Shown piece after piece: positions 33,834 to 46,024 of a DNA stretch of 64,000 nucleotides (its first letter is position 1; each line of letters opens with the position of its first letter). The DNA lies in NCBI GenBank assembly GCA_009809945.1, contig WTPW01001120.1, positions 138,627 through 202,626 on the forward strand, written 5' to 3'. The notes beneath the pieces are model-generated. The model ran no database searches. It was given only the letters and a program-made list of their open reading frames with translations, and was not told the origin of the DNA. The stretch is from Gigaspora margarita (lineage: Eukaryota; Glomeromycota; Glomeromycetes; Diversisporales; Gigasporaceae). The position numbers and the translations under genes were made by a program.

Positions 33834-35016
33834 CTGTCTTCCTCCTCTACAATCACCTCCTTTATAGTCACAACCTCTATATAATCACACAAATTTTAAC
33901 AACCATTTTTTTCATATATAAAATACCTTTATATAGTCACAAATAGCTTATAATCACTATCACATTCTTTAGAAGATTTTTGAGATTTTTTTATTAGTAA
34001 AATACTCTTATATAATCACAATATCATATATAAAAGTCTAAATTTTACTACTATAGATTCCCGAAAGTAAGCTATATTTTGTTATCAAAAAATCGGAAGT
34101 TTGCTTATTTTGGATTAAATTTAGTTTTTAGTGATCGCAAGTAGTTGCTACATAGTGAAGTCCAAATTCTACTAAATAAATCGATTATAATCGCTTATGT
34201 AAACTTGTTCAGAAGCTCTAAATGCATATACTCTGGAATTTTTATCCAAATTGAAATATTTTTTATTATTTGACTTTTAATTTTTACTTTCATCGAATAT
34301 ATTTTTTTAAAAAATTTTATTTTTATCGTCAAATGTAAAAGTCAAAAGTCAAATAATAAAATGTTTTTTAATTTTGCTAAAGATTTCACTGTATGTGTAT
34401 TTTGATCTTCTTAATAAGTTTACTTAAGCGATTATCATCGATTTACATAGTAAAATTTGGACTTTACTATGTAGTGACTATTATCGATCGTNGGAGTAGC
34501 TTATTTTCGAGTAAATAAGTTTTTGGGTTTTTTGGTCAAAACAAAGAGGTAGCTTATTTTCGGGAATCTATGGTAAGTAAATCGATTAACATATTAAGAA
34601 AGCTGTTTGACATGCAAATTATACATATTCTGGAATTTTGACAAACTTGACAAACTATTATTAATTTGTTTTTTTATTATATGTTGAACAAAAAAATAAT
34701 TTATTTTTTTTTGTCTAAAATAAAGTAAAGAAATTAATTAATAAAAGTTCGTCCAAATTATATGAAACTTTTAGGATATGTGTAATTTGTTATTCCAAAC
34801 AACTTTACTTAATGCATAAAAGTTGATTCACTTAGTACAATTCGAACTTTTATATGTAGCAACTATTTGTGATTATAATATTTACTTCTATATAATCACA
34901 TAATATAAACCACAGTATTAAATGTGATTATATAGGGTAATTACTATATAATCACACCTCTTTATAATCACCATTTTTGCTGCAACCAACTGCGTGATTA
35001 TAGAGGAGGAAGACAG
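33834..35016. mobile_element. TA-site inverted-repeat element (1183 bp)
   Basis: Ends CTGTCTTCCTCCTCTACAAT and, inverted, CTGTCTTCCTCCTCTATAAT, flanked by TA (33832-33833, 35017-35018). ATAATCACA words repeat inside both arms. A second TA-site MITE (34051-34573) is nested within. An N lies at 34492. No transposase; Tc1/mariner/pogo class by target site. Confidence 0.85.
34051..34573. mobile_element. Nested TA-site MITE (523 bp)
   Basis: Ends CTATAGATTCCCGAAAGTAA and, inverted, CCATAGATTCCCGAAAATAA, flanked by TA (34049-34050, 34574-34575). The interior is palindromic and shares the CGCAAGTAGTTGCTACATAG and AAATCGATTATAATCGC modules with the palindrome at 530-1679 and with the MITE at 5469. 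Confidence 0.85.
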
Positions 35017-35122
35017 TACTTACATATACTGATTATAGTTTATGCATCATTTGTGTAAGACTATGTATATGCCCATCAAAAATCAAAAATATCATAGGCT
35101 TTTTTTTCTGGACCCTAGTTAA

Positions 35123-36170
35123 TCGAGGTACAATATATCAGTTAGCCAATATGTCACATAAAAATTTTTTACATATAAAATTTATAAAAAAAACATATAA
35201 AATTTGAATTCATAATGTTTCTTTACCTACATATTAACTTAAAATTAAAATTTTCAGGAATATAGAACAAGGGGAGAAGAACAATTGAGCTTAAAAATCA
35301 GATTAAAATTTTGCTGGTTTTTGCACAAAATGAAAATGTAACTTCACCAAAAACAAATATTTTCCAATTGTAAAATAGAAGCATATGTAAAAATATGCTC
35401 TAAACAACTTTACTTATGCGACAGAATTAGGTTACCTTGTAAGAAAAATGGGTTATCTTGTATTTCATGATAAAACTTTTTTCCTTATTAGGTAACCTAC
35501 TTTTGGGCTCTTAAGCAAAGTTGTTCAGCATGTAAATTTACTTATATTTGAGGTCAAAAAAATACTTTTTGGATCTTTTACTAAATGATAAAGTTAGAAA
35601 AAAATTTGTTTTTTAAAAAATTTTTTAGAAAAAATTTTTTAGAAAAAATTTTTTCTAACTTTAACCCCATTTTTCACATAGTATAAGATCTGAAAAGGTG
35701 CTTGTTGACCTCAAACATGAGTAAAATTACATGCTGAACAACTTTGCTTAAGAGCCCAAAGTAGGTTACCTAATAAAAAAAGTTTTATCATGAAATATAA
35801 TAAATTTTAACTTTAGTTCATAGATAACCCATTTTTCTTACAAGGTAATCTACATTTGTTACCTAAGTAAAGTTGTTCAGTGCATTTTTTTACATATGCT
35901 TCTTATCTTAAAAATATTTGTTTTTGACAAAGTTATATTTTTATTTTGTGCAAAATCAGCAAAATTTTAATCTGATTTTTAAGCTCAATTTTTTCTTCTC
36001 CCCTTGTTATATATTCCTGAAAATTTTAATTCTAAGTTGATATATTGGAGAAATAACATCATGAATTCAAAGCTTATAGTAATTTTATATTTTTTTTATA
36101 AATTTATAAATAACAAAAAACTTAGTTATAAATAGTTTAACAAATCAGTTGACTGATATAAATATAATTA
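35123..36170. mobile_element. Long palindromic element of about 1.05 kb
   Basis: Arms of about 500 bp are inverted copies: AGGAATATAGAACAAGGGGA at 35259 pairs with the complement of CCCCTTGTTATATATTCCTG near 36000, and GGTAACCTACTTTTGGGCTC at 35491 with the complement near 35770. The centre is an A/T-rich run near 35625. No coding capacity. The terminal 100 bp are more diverged, so the borders are approximate. Confidence 0.8.
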
Positions 36171-36589
36171 TTAATAAAATTTAGTTTATATATATATATT
36201 ATTTTTTTATCCTTTTCTTTTTTATTTGCATTCTCTTTAAAATTTAAACTTTATTAAATCATTGGATAAATTTTAAAAATTTAACACAATATTCACTAAC
36301 AGTTGATAATTACATTACCTATTAATGATCTTAGTTAAATATACAACAGATTTTTTAATAAAAAAATTAAACTTGGCATAGTAAGTGAAGTTGTACAAAA
36401 TAATAATTTATATATACTCTAAAATTTTTAGGAATTTTAAAAAAATTTATTAAGTCGTATTTAGCTTTTTAATAAAAAAAAATGAAAACTAAAATAATTT
36501 TATTAGGCAACACATTTTAACAAATTTGGATTCGTGGGAATCATCTCTCTGAGGCAGTTATTTTGGTGGTGAAATCATCACAATTGGAC

Positions 36590-37000
36590 TGATATATCAA
36601 AAGTAATTCGCAATTTTATATTATTAATTTTAAAAATTGTTTTGAACAGCTAATTTTGGTTAAATAATGATATCTCACAAACTATCAATCAGAATCACAT
36701 CATTTTGGTACTATTCGACTCATCTTGAGGAGTGAATCAAATGGTGCCAAAATCACATAATTCTGGTTGATAGATTGTAAAATATCATCGATGCATCAAA
36801 TTATAAATACTGTATCAAATTAAACATATTTTTAGATAAGTTTAATGAGTAATATTTTGTGAACCAGTGATTAGAATTAGACGAATTTGATACCATTTGA
36901 TTCGACTCGATAAAATGAATCGAATGATATTAAAATTATCTGATTCTGATCAATATATCACATGATATCGATCATAATACTTAGCTGCATCAAATTAGGT
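36590..37000. repeat. Palindromic units, second array
   Basis: At least two palindromes of about 110 bp (near 36670-36785 and 36860-36970). Each has a GATTCTGATT-like outer motif, TTTGGTACTATTCGACTCAT or GATACCATTTGATTCGACTC, and inverted partners around a short centre. Same plan as the array at 20471-21340. Confidence 0.6.
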
Positions 37001-37009
37001 ACTTTTAAC

Positions 37010-37390
37010 TTGCGTGCTTACATTTCATGCTTTTGAATTACAGTAGGGATCATGATTTAAAAAATTCTATTATATTACCATGTGTGTTCACAATAATGAT
37101 TTTCTTTATATATACATTGACTTGACTATTTATTATCATTCCTTCTTGACTTATTGTACTTATGTATTAATTTTATAGCTTGTTTTTACTTGTTTTACTC
37201 AGGATTCTGTCAATTTATGTATTGAGTCTCTTAAGATTTTTTATTTTATATCAGTACTAATTTTTAAATTTGTTAACTAATAATACTTTACTGTTAATAC
37301 TGCAATTATTGTTTATATTGTTTGTTAACTATATAAAATTGTACAGATTTACGTAATCATTTTAACATTATCAATTGTTGTATAGGTACT
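37010..37390. other. AT-rich intergenic stretch
   Basis: No gene or repeat structure was recognised apart from AT-biased composition. Confidence 0.4.
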
Positions 37391-37397
37391 TGATTTA

Positions 37398-37737
37398 CAA
37401 TCAAACCTCCATAAATGCAACATGTACAGACAAGCCTACAACGTGCATTTAGGGAGGTATTGCATTTAGGGAGAGCCAATTAAATTGTAGCTTTAAAGAT
37501 TAGATCATCAAGTTGTGTAACTTCTACTAAAAACTATATAACCTATCTTAAATACTAACATTTGGTTGGCTATGTGCATTTAGGGAGGTAGCATGATATA
37601 GAAAATTATTTGGAAGAACATGCATTTACAGAATATAGAACATGCATTTATCACTAATAATTCTTACAGACAAGACAAAAACGTGCATTTAGGGAGGTAT
37701 TGCATTTATAGAGGTTGTATTTATGGAGGTCTGACTG
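37398..37737. mobile_element. TA-site MITE, CAGTC...GACTG family (340 bp), copy 2
   Basis: Starts CAATCAAACCTCCATAAATG, ends TTTATGGAGGTCTGACTG, flanked by TA (37396-37397, 37738-37739). Full-length counterpart of 19846-20185, sharing AGCCAATTAAATTG and the GTGCATTTAGGGAGG words. A 62-codon frame over it is incidental. Confidence 0.9.
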
Positions 37738-37816
37738 TATTATTTTTTGCAGATATCATATATCAACATCATTATTGCCCTCTTAAATATGCTACAGTTA
37801 TTGTATAGGTTGTAGA

Positions 37817-37908
37817 AAATAATAAATTTGCACAAGTTAACCTGGGTTATATGGCTGAAGGCCATGTGACATAGGTTAGTTTGTGCAAATTTAATTATTT
37901 AAATTATT
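37817..37908. mobile_element. Short foldback element
   Basis: AAATTTGCACAAGTTAACCT, then GGGTTATATGGC, pairs with GCCATGTGACATAGGTTAGT and TTGTGCAAATTT around the loop TGAAG. About 40-bp arms. No target duplication resolved. Confidence 0.65.
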
Positions 37909-37959
37909 ATTTCTTTCATGCAAATATCAAATTATTAAATCAAAGTTCAGGCATAAACT

Positions 37960-38225
37960 TAATAATGAAAAATCTCATTTACAATAATGTTTTTTTTAAA
38001 AAAAAAGAACTAAAACTAATCTAATGAAAAATCTCATTTACAATAATGTTTTTCAAAAAAAAAGAACTAAAACTAATCTAAAAGCAAAAACATAACTATA
38101 TATAGAAAGTTTTAAAGAAAGTGAAAATTCAATAACATAACCACATTCAGTGAAAATTATATAAAGTAAGTGAAAATTCAATAACATAACCACATTCAGT
38201 GAAAATTATATAAAGAAAGTAAAAC
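37960..38225. repeat. Two small tandem duplications
   Basis: A unit of about 57 bp starting AATGAAAAATCTCATTTACA occurs twice (37966 and 38023). A unit of about 54 bp containing CAATAACATAACCACATTCA occurs twice (about 38129 and 38179). Non-coding. Confidence 0.75.
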
Positions 38226-38900
38226 AAAATAATATATGACTCAGTAGAATTAGAATTTAAAGAAATCAAAAAACTTAATAGTGTACAATATGCCCAAAAA
38301 GGATTTTAATAAAAATACAAATCTGTCTAATAAAGAATTTAAAGAAAACTAAGATTAAAGGCTATCCAAGACAATTATAAAAAAGTGAAAACAAATTAAT
38401 GCCAATATCATCTAATAAAAATTTAAAAAAACATAATAACACGAATGTCTCAACATTTTTAAAAATGTGAAGATAGCTTTAATAATAATGAAAATAAAAT
38501 AATTAAATCAGGACACTTTTATATTTTTATTAAATATGAAAGTGTTCCGATTTATTTATTTTTTAAACATGTGCCATTAAATGAGTGAAAAAGCACAAGT
38601 TGTTATATAAGACCCATACAATAAATTATTATTGTTCATGCATTACATAACCTTAAAATTATTACCTTATTAATGCCCTTGCTACATTGTTTTATAAACT
38701 GACTCTTAAATTGAACGCATAATTAATCAAACCAAATTAAGAGATATTCTGACACAGATCCAAGTAATTCATGATCTCATTTCACTTGATAAATCCTACA
38801 ACGATATTTGTAGAACCTGGTTTACTATTGGAGCTAAATTCAGTATCAAATTATTATCGCTATCTCAAAACAATATTAACACAGCATAGTGAACTTTTAT
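38226..38900. other. AT-rich intergenic stretch
   Basis: No gene recognised. CTGACACAGATCCAAGTAATT near 38750 begins a slightly less AT-rich patch without a frame. Confidence 0.35.
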
Positions 38901-39156
38901 TGTGACTAGTAATGATTGGTGCCGTAATTCAAAATGCAATTTGTCATAATGTAATAATTATTTATTACAAAAGTCGTAATTGTAGTAATAATTACGACCA
39001 TATAATAATAATTACGACATGTCGTAATTATTACTACATGTCGTAATAATTATGACATGTCATAATTATTATGACATGTCATAATAATTACGACATGTCA
39101 TAATAATTACGACATGTTGTAATTATTATGACATGTTGTAATTATTATTATTTGTA

Positions 39157-39420
39157 GAGGACGTCTAAAGCAGAGCAGATTCTTCTAATATATATTTTGG
39201 CAAATTAACTTTAGGGTTAGGTGTCATCATAGATTAAATTTAGGAAGGTTTTAGGTAGTAATATATAAGCAAATAGCCTTCCCAACATTTTTATTTAATC
39301 CATCAAGGTAGATTTAGACCGGTTTTTGTATTTTTCAAGCTTTTCGCTTTCTACTTCGATCAAATTTCTATAATTTGATTGGTCGTATGTCGTGTTATTC
39401 TGCTCCGCTTTAGACGAGCC
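39157..39420. mobile_element. Nested inverted-repeat MITE (about 264 bp)
   Basis: AGGACGTCTAAAGCAGAGCA at the left pairs with the complement of the right end (GGCTCGTCTAAAGCGGAGCA). Non-coding, directly inside the 38918-40185 element. Target duplication not resolved. Confidence 0.7.
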
Positions 39421-39711
39421 TATCTGTTCATACTGTAAATATGCAAAAATAGCAATTACTGTATAGGTCGATTAGATCTGTTGATTTGCAAGTTACCCAT
39501 GTCAACTTACCTTTTTGGATCATACATAGGAACGCATAAAATTACGCAGACACGTGATGATATGCGCTAAAATTCTATTGGCCAAAAAAAAAATCGCGAC
39601 GCGTCATTGCATTTTTCGATTAAAAAGTTAACATCGATATTAGGGTAAGGGTGAAAAAAAATCATTGTATAACTAGCTAATTATGCTATCATACTTTAAT
39701 GATCAATATTA

Positions 39712-39922
39712 GGCCAGACCAAGTGGATTCTTACATTACCCCCAGCGTCCCCCTCCCTCATAGTAAAAAAAATTTAGATAAATATACATAGGACTACGGG
39801 ATATTTTGGAAATTTTACAGTCACGGAAAAATTTTGAAAAAAATTTTTTTATTATATGAACCACCCCCCTTCTGGAAGGGAGAGGGAGACAATGTAAAAC
39901 ATAGAATCAACGTGGTCTGGCC
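39712..39922. mobile_element. PIF/Harbinger-type MITE (211 bp), TTA target site
   Basis: Ends GGCCAGACCAAGTGGATTCT and, inverted, GGCCAGACCACGTTGATTCT, flanked by TTA (39709-39711, 39923-39925). The interior has pyrimidine and purine runs (CCCCCTCCCTC, AAGGGAGAGGGAG). Related to 40478-40597. Confidence 0.85.
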
Positions 39923-40477
39923 TTATTAGTAAGCAGTTTTAATGCTCTAAGCCAGGTCAGATAAAATACTATAGTGGTCTATCGCTATAACACTGGAAAT
40001 TAAAGTAGCTCCAACCTTACAAATTCCAATAATTTTTTTCTAAGATCGATAAATTAAATTTATGTTACTACATTTACTACATGTAGTAATTTGTCGTAAT
40101 AATTACGACACGTCGTAATAATTACTACAATTAAGGTTTTTGTAAAAATATTTGTCGTAAATATAATTGTCGTAATTAGCTATTTACGGCACCATACTTT
40201 AGTGACTAGCTGATTTTTGTAGATCATCTCGTTACTAAAGTCTTGTTAAAGTAGTCACAATAATCACGAGATCAAATACATATTCGCAGAGGTTGTATAA
40301 AAATTTAGCAACTATACCTTCTTCTTTACAAGACGTTAAAGTAATTTGTAATCGGCAAAGTAATTCAGAAGTTAGATATATAACATCTGCATCATAATGT
40401 ACCAATTTCCCTGTTCCTCAACTGCATTGCGCAGCTACTTATTATGAATATTCAAATATTATGAATTTTCATAATTA

Positions 40478-40597
40478 GGACAGACCAATTTAATTCGGTG
40501 GTTTACATTACATCCTTCTCACAAGAGGAGGGGGGGGGGGGGGGGGGGGGGGNGGGGGGGGGGGTAATGTAAACCACCGAATTAAATTGGTCTGGCC
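40478..40597. mobile_element. PIF/Harbinger-type MITE (120 bp) with poly-G loop
   Basis: Ends GGACAGACCAATTTAATTCG and, inverted, GGCCAGACCAATTTAATTCG, with TTA on both sides (40475-40477, 40598-40600). Arms are perfect after the first mismatch; between them is a run of about 33 G with one N at 40553. The host site is a TTATGAATATTCATAA-rich microsatellite that continues on both sides (40440-40750). Confidence 0.88.
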
Positions 40598-41214
40598 TTA
40601 TTATAAATAAATATTATGAATTTTCATAATTATTATGAATATTCATATAATTATTATGAATATTTATGAATATTTGAATATTCATAATTTATATTTGAAT
40701 ATTTATAAATTTTATTTATTCAAATGTTATTCATAAATATAGTTTATTTGAATACAAGCACTATTTCACTGAGATGCTTTGAACTTTTCGAAGCTTGTAA
40801 GGATATCGATTATCATGTGTATCATACCTTATAACACACTATTTTTGAATCTTATTATTATTTTTCATCATTACAAATATAAATCTTCTCTTCTTTAATC
40901 TGCTAATACTGGTAGTCTGCGTGCAAATGATGCTCTATCAATAAACCTTACTTTGAATTATAGGATTAACATAAGGTTGGCAATCACATTATACAATTGC
41001 AATGGTGACACCAATAACAACGTTAACAAAATTTTGGTCCTTTTTTTCAACATTTTTTGCCAAAAAAAACTAGTGTTAGAAATATCTTAGATAAATAAAT
41101 TAAAATGAATTCAATTAATGAATCAAATTTATTCTAATTAAAAAATTTCTTTGTAATTTATAATTATCTTAATCTAAGACAACAATACGAATAAACAAAT
41201 TTTTTAGGCTTTGT

Positions 41215-41345
41215 AAATTATATTTCATCCACCTTTTATTAGCTCAAAGTTTCTTGGATGACCTGTCAATTGCATATAATTGAATAATTGAATTTAAAAC
41301 AGCATAGCCTATAATGAATTTAATGTCGCCAAGTTTTGAATTAAT
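41215..41345 (-). pseudogene. Decayed Crinkler-like remnant, copy 3
   Basis: KLGDIKFIIGYAVLNSIIQL followed by YAIDRSSKKL reads on the minus strand and ends at a stop. Only this piece is clear; the equivalent of unit A is missing because the segment copy starts inside unit B. Confidence 0.45.
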
Positions 41346-42522
41346 TAAACCACACTCAATTTTTCTTCTCACTTCACTGGCAATTTACGCGTAAATGATA
41401 CAGCAACAGCAATCCTTGGCAAATTTTGGGATATTATTGAAGGATCGGAGGAGAGTCAGACAAATCTTTGTGATTCTGACTATATCTCCATACTTTGAAG
41501 AGATAACGAATGGGTTGTTTGTTTATTTTGCAAAATTGTAGAGACTTTTTTACACACAAGAGATCAGAATTTTTGATGTCAAACTAACAAAAGGTATCAA
41601 ATATGGAATATAATTACACGAATGTTGAATAGTTGTCACCTGCTAATCAACCAACCAAAATTCGTTAATCTTTTAAAGAAATAAATCAAAAATCAAAACG
41701 ATATTAAAGAAATTTAATTAAAATTTATTTATAAATAATTAAATAAAATGGTATTACAAGTAGACAAATATACCTTTATTAACTTAGATAATTTTTAACT
41801 ATATATCTTACAAATTATAACCATCATTATTTATTCGATTCTATATATTTGGTTCTATATCTAAAAAACCCAAATATATCATGATTATTTTATCAAAGAG
41901 AGCTTATAATCTTTATGATTTTTCTTTACACATTATAATACATATTGTTATACATAAGTCTAACACATCATAAAAACTTTTGCAATAAAAGAAAAATAAA
42001 TAGCGAATAAATATAATTCATATACTTCAACTTTTTTTTAAAAAAAAATTATATAATGCAACAATAAAAATCAAACATTCTATTATTTTAAGCATTTTAT
42101 GTACAAACAAATAAGATTTTGACGTAGTGGTTGTTTAATTACTTATAAATTATGCAGGTAAAGTATAATATAAAAGTTGAAGGATTCAGAGAGATTTAGA
42201 TGATATTATTATAATACAGCACAAAAGCTTCAAGTTTACTTAATGCACTTTACTGGGTTTACAAAAGAGTAAATAGTCAATTTTGTAACAATTTATGATC
42301 TCTCCAGTTTACCAAACTTGTAAGAAAAAAATTCTGAATGAGAAAAATTTTATATAGATCATGAATTGACATAGCTATTATTTATTTGATCTGAATACTC
42401 CTTCATTTATTAAAAAAAACAAGCCTAGAATGACTAGAAATTCGTTTTTATTGGGCATAAATAATCTTGCAATTCTAATTTTTTTTGAATGATGGTATTT
42501 AAATGTACTTGGATCTTAATCT

Positions 42523-43280
42523 AGCATAGCAGAAGTTCGTTTTGATTGGCTAAAATTTGAATAAATATGATTGGCGACGATCATTTATTTATACAGTCAA
42601 TTGTAATTTTTAAAATACTTTTATTAGTAAAAATCGTCACGCCATATAAAAATTTTTTTTTGTAATACGTGACGAAACAATAAACTTAAGCAACCTATTT
42701 TTCGTCTTTAAACCTACTGTTTTTCAATGAGAGATACAGTGAGATACGGTAGTTCAAGAAACTAGATGAGAAGTGAATATTTTGAAAGGTCGGGAAGGTG
42801 GTTCGGCGATCTAAGCAATTAGTAAGTGAAATTGTGAGATGTTGTTTTAACTGGGCTTGTTTACCTTACAAGTAAAAAAAAAAGTACTATTTTGAATTAC
42901 TATTCTAAAACCTTTTATTGTATATATTTAGGCTATGAAAATAATTTATAAAATAACGTTTATAGATACAAAAAGTTGTAATAGTGGTAGTGTTTAGGTT
43001 TTTTTGGTATGCGTAATAATGTATTGCGAAGCTGATTTAAAGTATTTTTTGTAAAATAATATATTTATCGTGTAATAAGTAATATAGATATATATTTCGT
43101 GAAATTTAAATTAAAACAGTAATTATTAAACTGTATTAAATGTACTGTAAAAGCGTCTTTAGAGAGTATTAAAAGTTCGTAATAAACTTTATCCGGGTAT
43201 AGCCGGTAATCTATCCGAGGTGTGATCGACATTTTTCCGGGGTATTTTAACAACCAATCAAAACGAACTTCTGCTATGCT
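42523..43280. mobile_element. Mutator-like non-autonomous element (758 bp), 9-bp target-site duplication
   Basis: Ends AGCATAGCAGAAGTTCGTTT and, inverted, the same sequence, flanked by the 9-bp repeat TCTTAATCT (42514-42522, 43281-43289). Segment copies 1 and 2 have the uninterrupted site (GGATCTTAATCTGG at 16628 and 30450). A 9-bp duplication is characteristic of Mutator-like elements. The 62-codon minus-strand frame at 43065-43253 is too short to call a protein. Confidence 0.92.
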
Positions 43281-44690
43281 TCTTAATCTGGCATATTGTT
43301 AAAGGTGGTATTAAATGATTTTGCCAATTGAATTAGATTTATATGTTTTAGTATTTACGAAAAAATAATACGATTCATTTGGTAGAAATAGTTATAATTT
43401 GACTATTTTTAAATTATCAATTTCTTTAGCTACAATCTTTGATAATAAAATTAATAATCAAATTCATATATCTGGCAAAAAATATGAAAAATTGTAAATT
43501 TTTCAAAAAAGATAAATAACTAATTCATTTTTTTTAAAAAAAAAAGAATGGATATTTAGATAGACAATTTAAAATCTGATTTCATCTTTATTCTAATTTA
43601 TTTGTAACAGAAATTATAGATCAACGACATCATTTTTATATTGTGCTAGTATAACATATCCTTTCATTGCTTTTTTAAAATTATCATTCAAGCCATACAC
43701 AAACACATAATTCAAAGTTCTTTTTCGTATGCTGAATTCGATTAGTGCATTAGCATTTTTCTCATCATTCCGGGGTATTTTAACAACCAATCAAAACGAA
43801 CTTCTGCTATGCTTCTTAATCTGGCATATTGATAAAGGTGGTATTAAATGATTTTGCCAATTGAATTAGATTTATATGTTTTAGTATTTACGAAAAAATA
43901 ATACGAGTCATTTGGTAGAAATAGTTATAATTTGACTATTTTTAATTATCAATTTCTTTAGCTGCAATCTTTGATAATAAAATTAATAATAATCAAATTC
44001 ATATATCTGGCAAAAAATATGAAAAATTGTGAAGTTTTCAAAAAAGATAAACAACTAATTCATTTTTTTTTTTAAAAAAAAAAAAGAATGGATATTTAGA
44101 TAGACAATTTAAAATCTGATTTCATCTTTCAATTATTATAAAACGCACTTATGGTGTTTTACCACCATAGGTAAATTAGATTTGCAAATCCGTGTAACAA
44201 AAACAAAAAAAATAAATTTTTATAAAGCAAAAAATAAATTTTGATTACTTTAGGGTTAGGGTAAGGCCTGGGATTTTATCGGGGTATTATTATATACAAA
44301 ATTTAGCAAGGAATTTTTTTTATTAGTGCCCCAAAGTTGGTTTCATAAGCAAAATTTTGAGATATGAATGTTTTTTAAAAAAAATAAACAAAACAACGAA
44401 ATTTTATGTTACACCTGATCTTAAATTTTGATTGGCTATTCTAATAGGTTTGTGTAACATGGTGTAAAACACCATAGGTGCGTTTTAGTAAAACTCTTCA
44501 TCTTTATTCTAAATTATTTGTAACAGAAATTATAGATCAACAACAGCATTTTTATATTGTACTAGTATAACATATCCTTTCATTGCTTTTTTAAAATTAT
44601 CATTCAAGCCATACACAAACACAATTCAAAGTTCTTTTTCGTATGCTGAATTCGATTAGCATTTTTCTCATCATCAAGATGATCAATTAG
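43235..44690. repeat. Tandem duplication of the F-box 3' end with the MULE edge
   Basis: A unit starting TCCGGGGTATTTTAACAACC occurs at about 43236 and again at about 43767. It carries the last 43 bp of the Mutator-like element, the downstream flank, and about 155 bp of the F-box 3' coding end. The first unit's coding end (43614-43766, minus strand) stops abruptly at the junction CATCATTCCGGGG. The second unit is extended by the insertion at 44130-44496. The duplication therefore happened after the 42523 insertion and before or around the 44130 insertion. Confidence 0.85.
44130..44496. mobile_element. Mutator-like MITE (367 bp), 9-bp target-site duplication
   Basis: Flanked by TTCATCTTT at 44121-44129 and 44497-44505; the uninterrupted version GATTTCATCTTTATTC remains in the first tandem unit at about 43578. 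Terminal repeats share AAAACGCACYTATGGTGTTTT. GGGTTAGGGTAAGG inside is not a telomere, just two short words. No transposase. Confidence 0.9.
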
Positions 44691-46024
44691 CAGCTTTTTT
44701 AAAGGGGCATTGCAAATATCAATATATGATCTTAAATGAGATTTCCTTATATCAAGATATTGCAATGTGGATGGTAATATTCCTCATCTAATACGTCATC
44801 CAAGCTATATAACGTTAAGAATTGAAGTTTTTGTAAATTGCCAATAAGTTCTTGGAATTAAGCGGCAAACCCAATATCCATAATATAGAGCTATGTAATA
44901 TTTGGGCAAAAAGACTTAATCATTTCTAATAATAATGATATTTCAACAATGTCTTCACCTAATGATTCCAGTTTTAGTCATTGTAGTAATGAGCCAAACT
45001 TTTCTATACATTGTACTATATTCAATGTATCAAACTCCTTATTTGTAAATACTTCGAAAGTTTTGATTTTGTAAAAGTTTTTCTCTAATATTTTCAACAG
45101 TTCTATATTATTAGAAGATTTACAACCTCCTACACAAAGATATTCTAAATTTTCAAAATTCGTTAACACCTTGAACACCTCAGTAAATTTGCAACCAATT
45201 ATTCTACCTTCTTGTGATGATTGTTTTTGACTTTTTAAAGCTAAAATGATTCTATGTAAATTTTCAGAAAATCCATATGCATTGACCATGTAGAAATGCT
45301 TAAGTTGATTTTGTGAGTTAATAATGCATATAAATGAAAGAAACAATTGTGGATCATAATAATTAGGAACTTCCATATTCAAAGTACTAAGTTTCGTAGT
45401 AGCTTTTCCCAAAATTTTTAATAATGTAGCGAAACTTTCAATATTAAAATTTGATTTGAAACTAATTGAACTAATTGATAAATCTTGGAAACGTGATAAA
45501 AATTGCATATTTTGTTCTAAAAAGCAACAAATCTCTGGTTGAATTTCATCAAGTACAGAAAAATCTGAATATAATTTTTGCAAAGTGGCTTCACTTTCAA
45601 TAAAATTTATAATTAACAAATTAATTATGGTAAATGTCAATAAATTGTAAAATGAGCTTGGACATTGTTGGAAAATGAGACATTCTTCAATTTTACATTT
45701 AAGAAAATATAAATTGAGAACCTTGAGAAAATTTGTATAATCAAATATTGTTTGGGAAAATTGTGTATTTATTTTATATGCTTTTAACATAAATTGTAAA
45801 CTGATTTTTTCGTCTCGTCTTTTCCAAGAGATGAAGAATATTCTGAGATGATTAATGGCTTGCAATAAATGTAAATGGGTCTTGTCAAAGAATATGAATT
45901 GATATTTTGCACCAATGTCGACTTACAAGCGCGCAAGAGTATAGGGAATTATATTCTTTATTTAGATTATTAAAAATATTTTCCATTAATTCAGGCATAT
46001 TGCCCATTAACAGTTTTGATGCCA
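44530..46024 (-). pseudogene. F-box/LRR pseudogene, copy 3
   Basis: Collinear with the two intact F-box genes but disabled. The start is preserved (MASKLLMGNMPELMENIFNN) and the F-box is readable to CKISIHIL, where the expected Trp codon is TGA (45887-45885, codon 47). Frameshifts follow near 45870-45860. A long open piece (44978-45865) retains the LRR-like part with many substitutions, for example FENLEYLCVGGCKS. Further small deletions occur between 44600 and 44960 before the equivalent stop at 44530-44532. The TATA-like box of copies 1 and 2 reads CTATTCATAG here. An additional partial copy of its 3' end lies at 43614-43766. Confidence 0.9.

Larger units (their letters stand above)
38918..40185. 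mobile_element. Composite inverted-repeat element with palindromic subterminal repeats
   Basis: GGTGCCGTAATT at the left pairs with the complement of the right end (GGTGCCGTAAATAG). Subterminal regions carry many copies of a palindromic word based on TAATTACGACATGTCGTAAT (about ten variants at 38990-39150, fewer at 40075-40130). Two other elements lie inside (39157-39420, 39712-39922). No protein; superfamily unknown. Confidence 0.65.

Noticed and set aside
38944-39150. CRISPR-like array
   Set aside because: The repeats are contiguous palindromic variants without unique spacers, in a eukaryotic context.
44240-44275. Telomere-like TTAGGGTTAGGG
   Set aside because: Only two units inside a MITE with defined borders; not a telomeric array.
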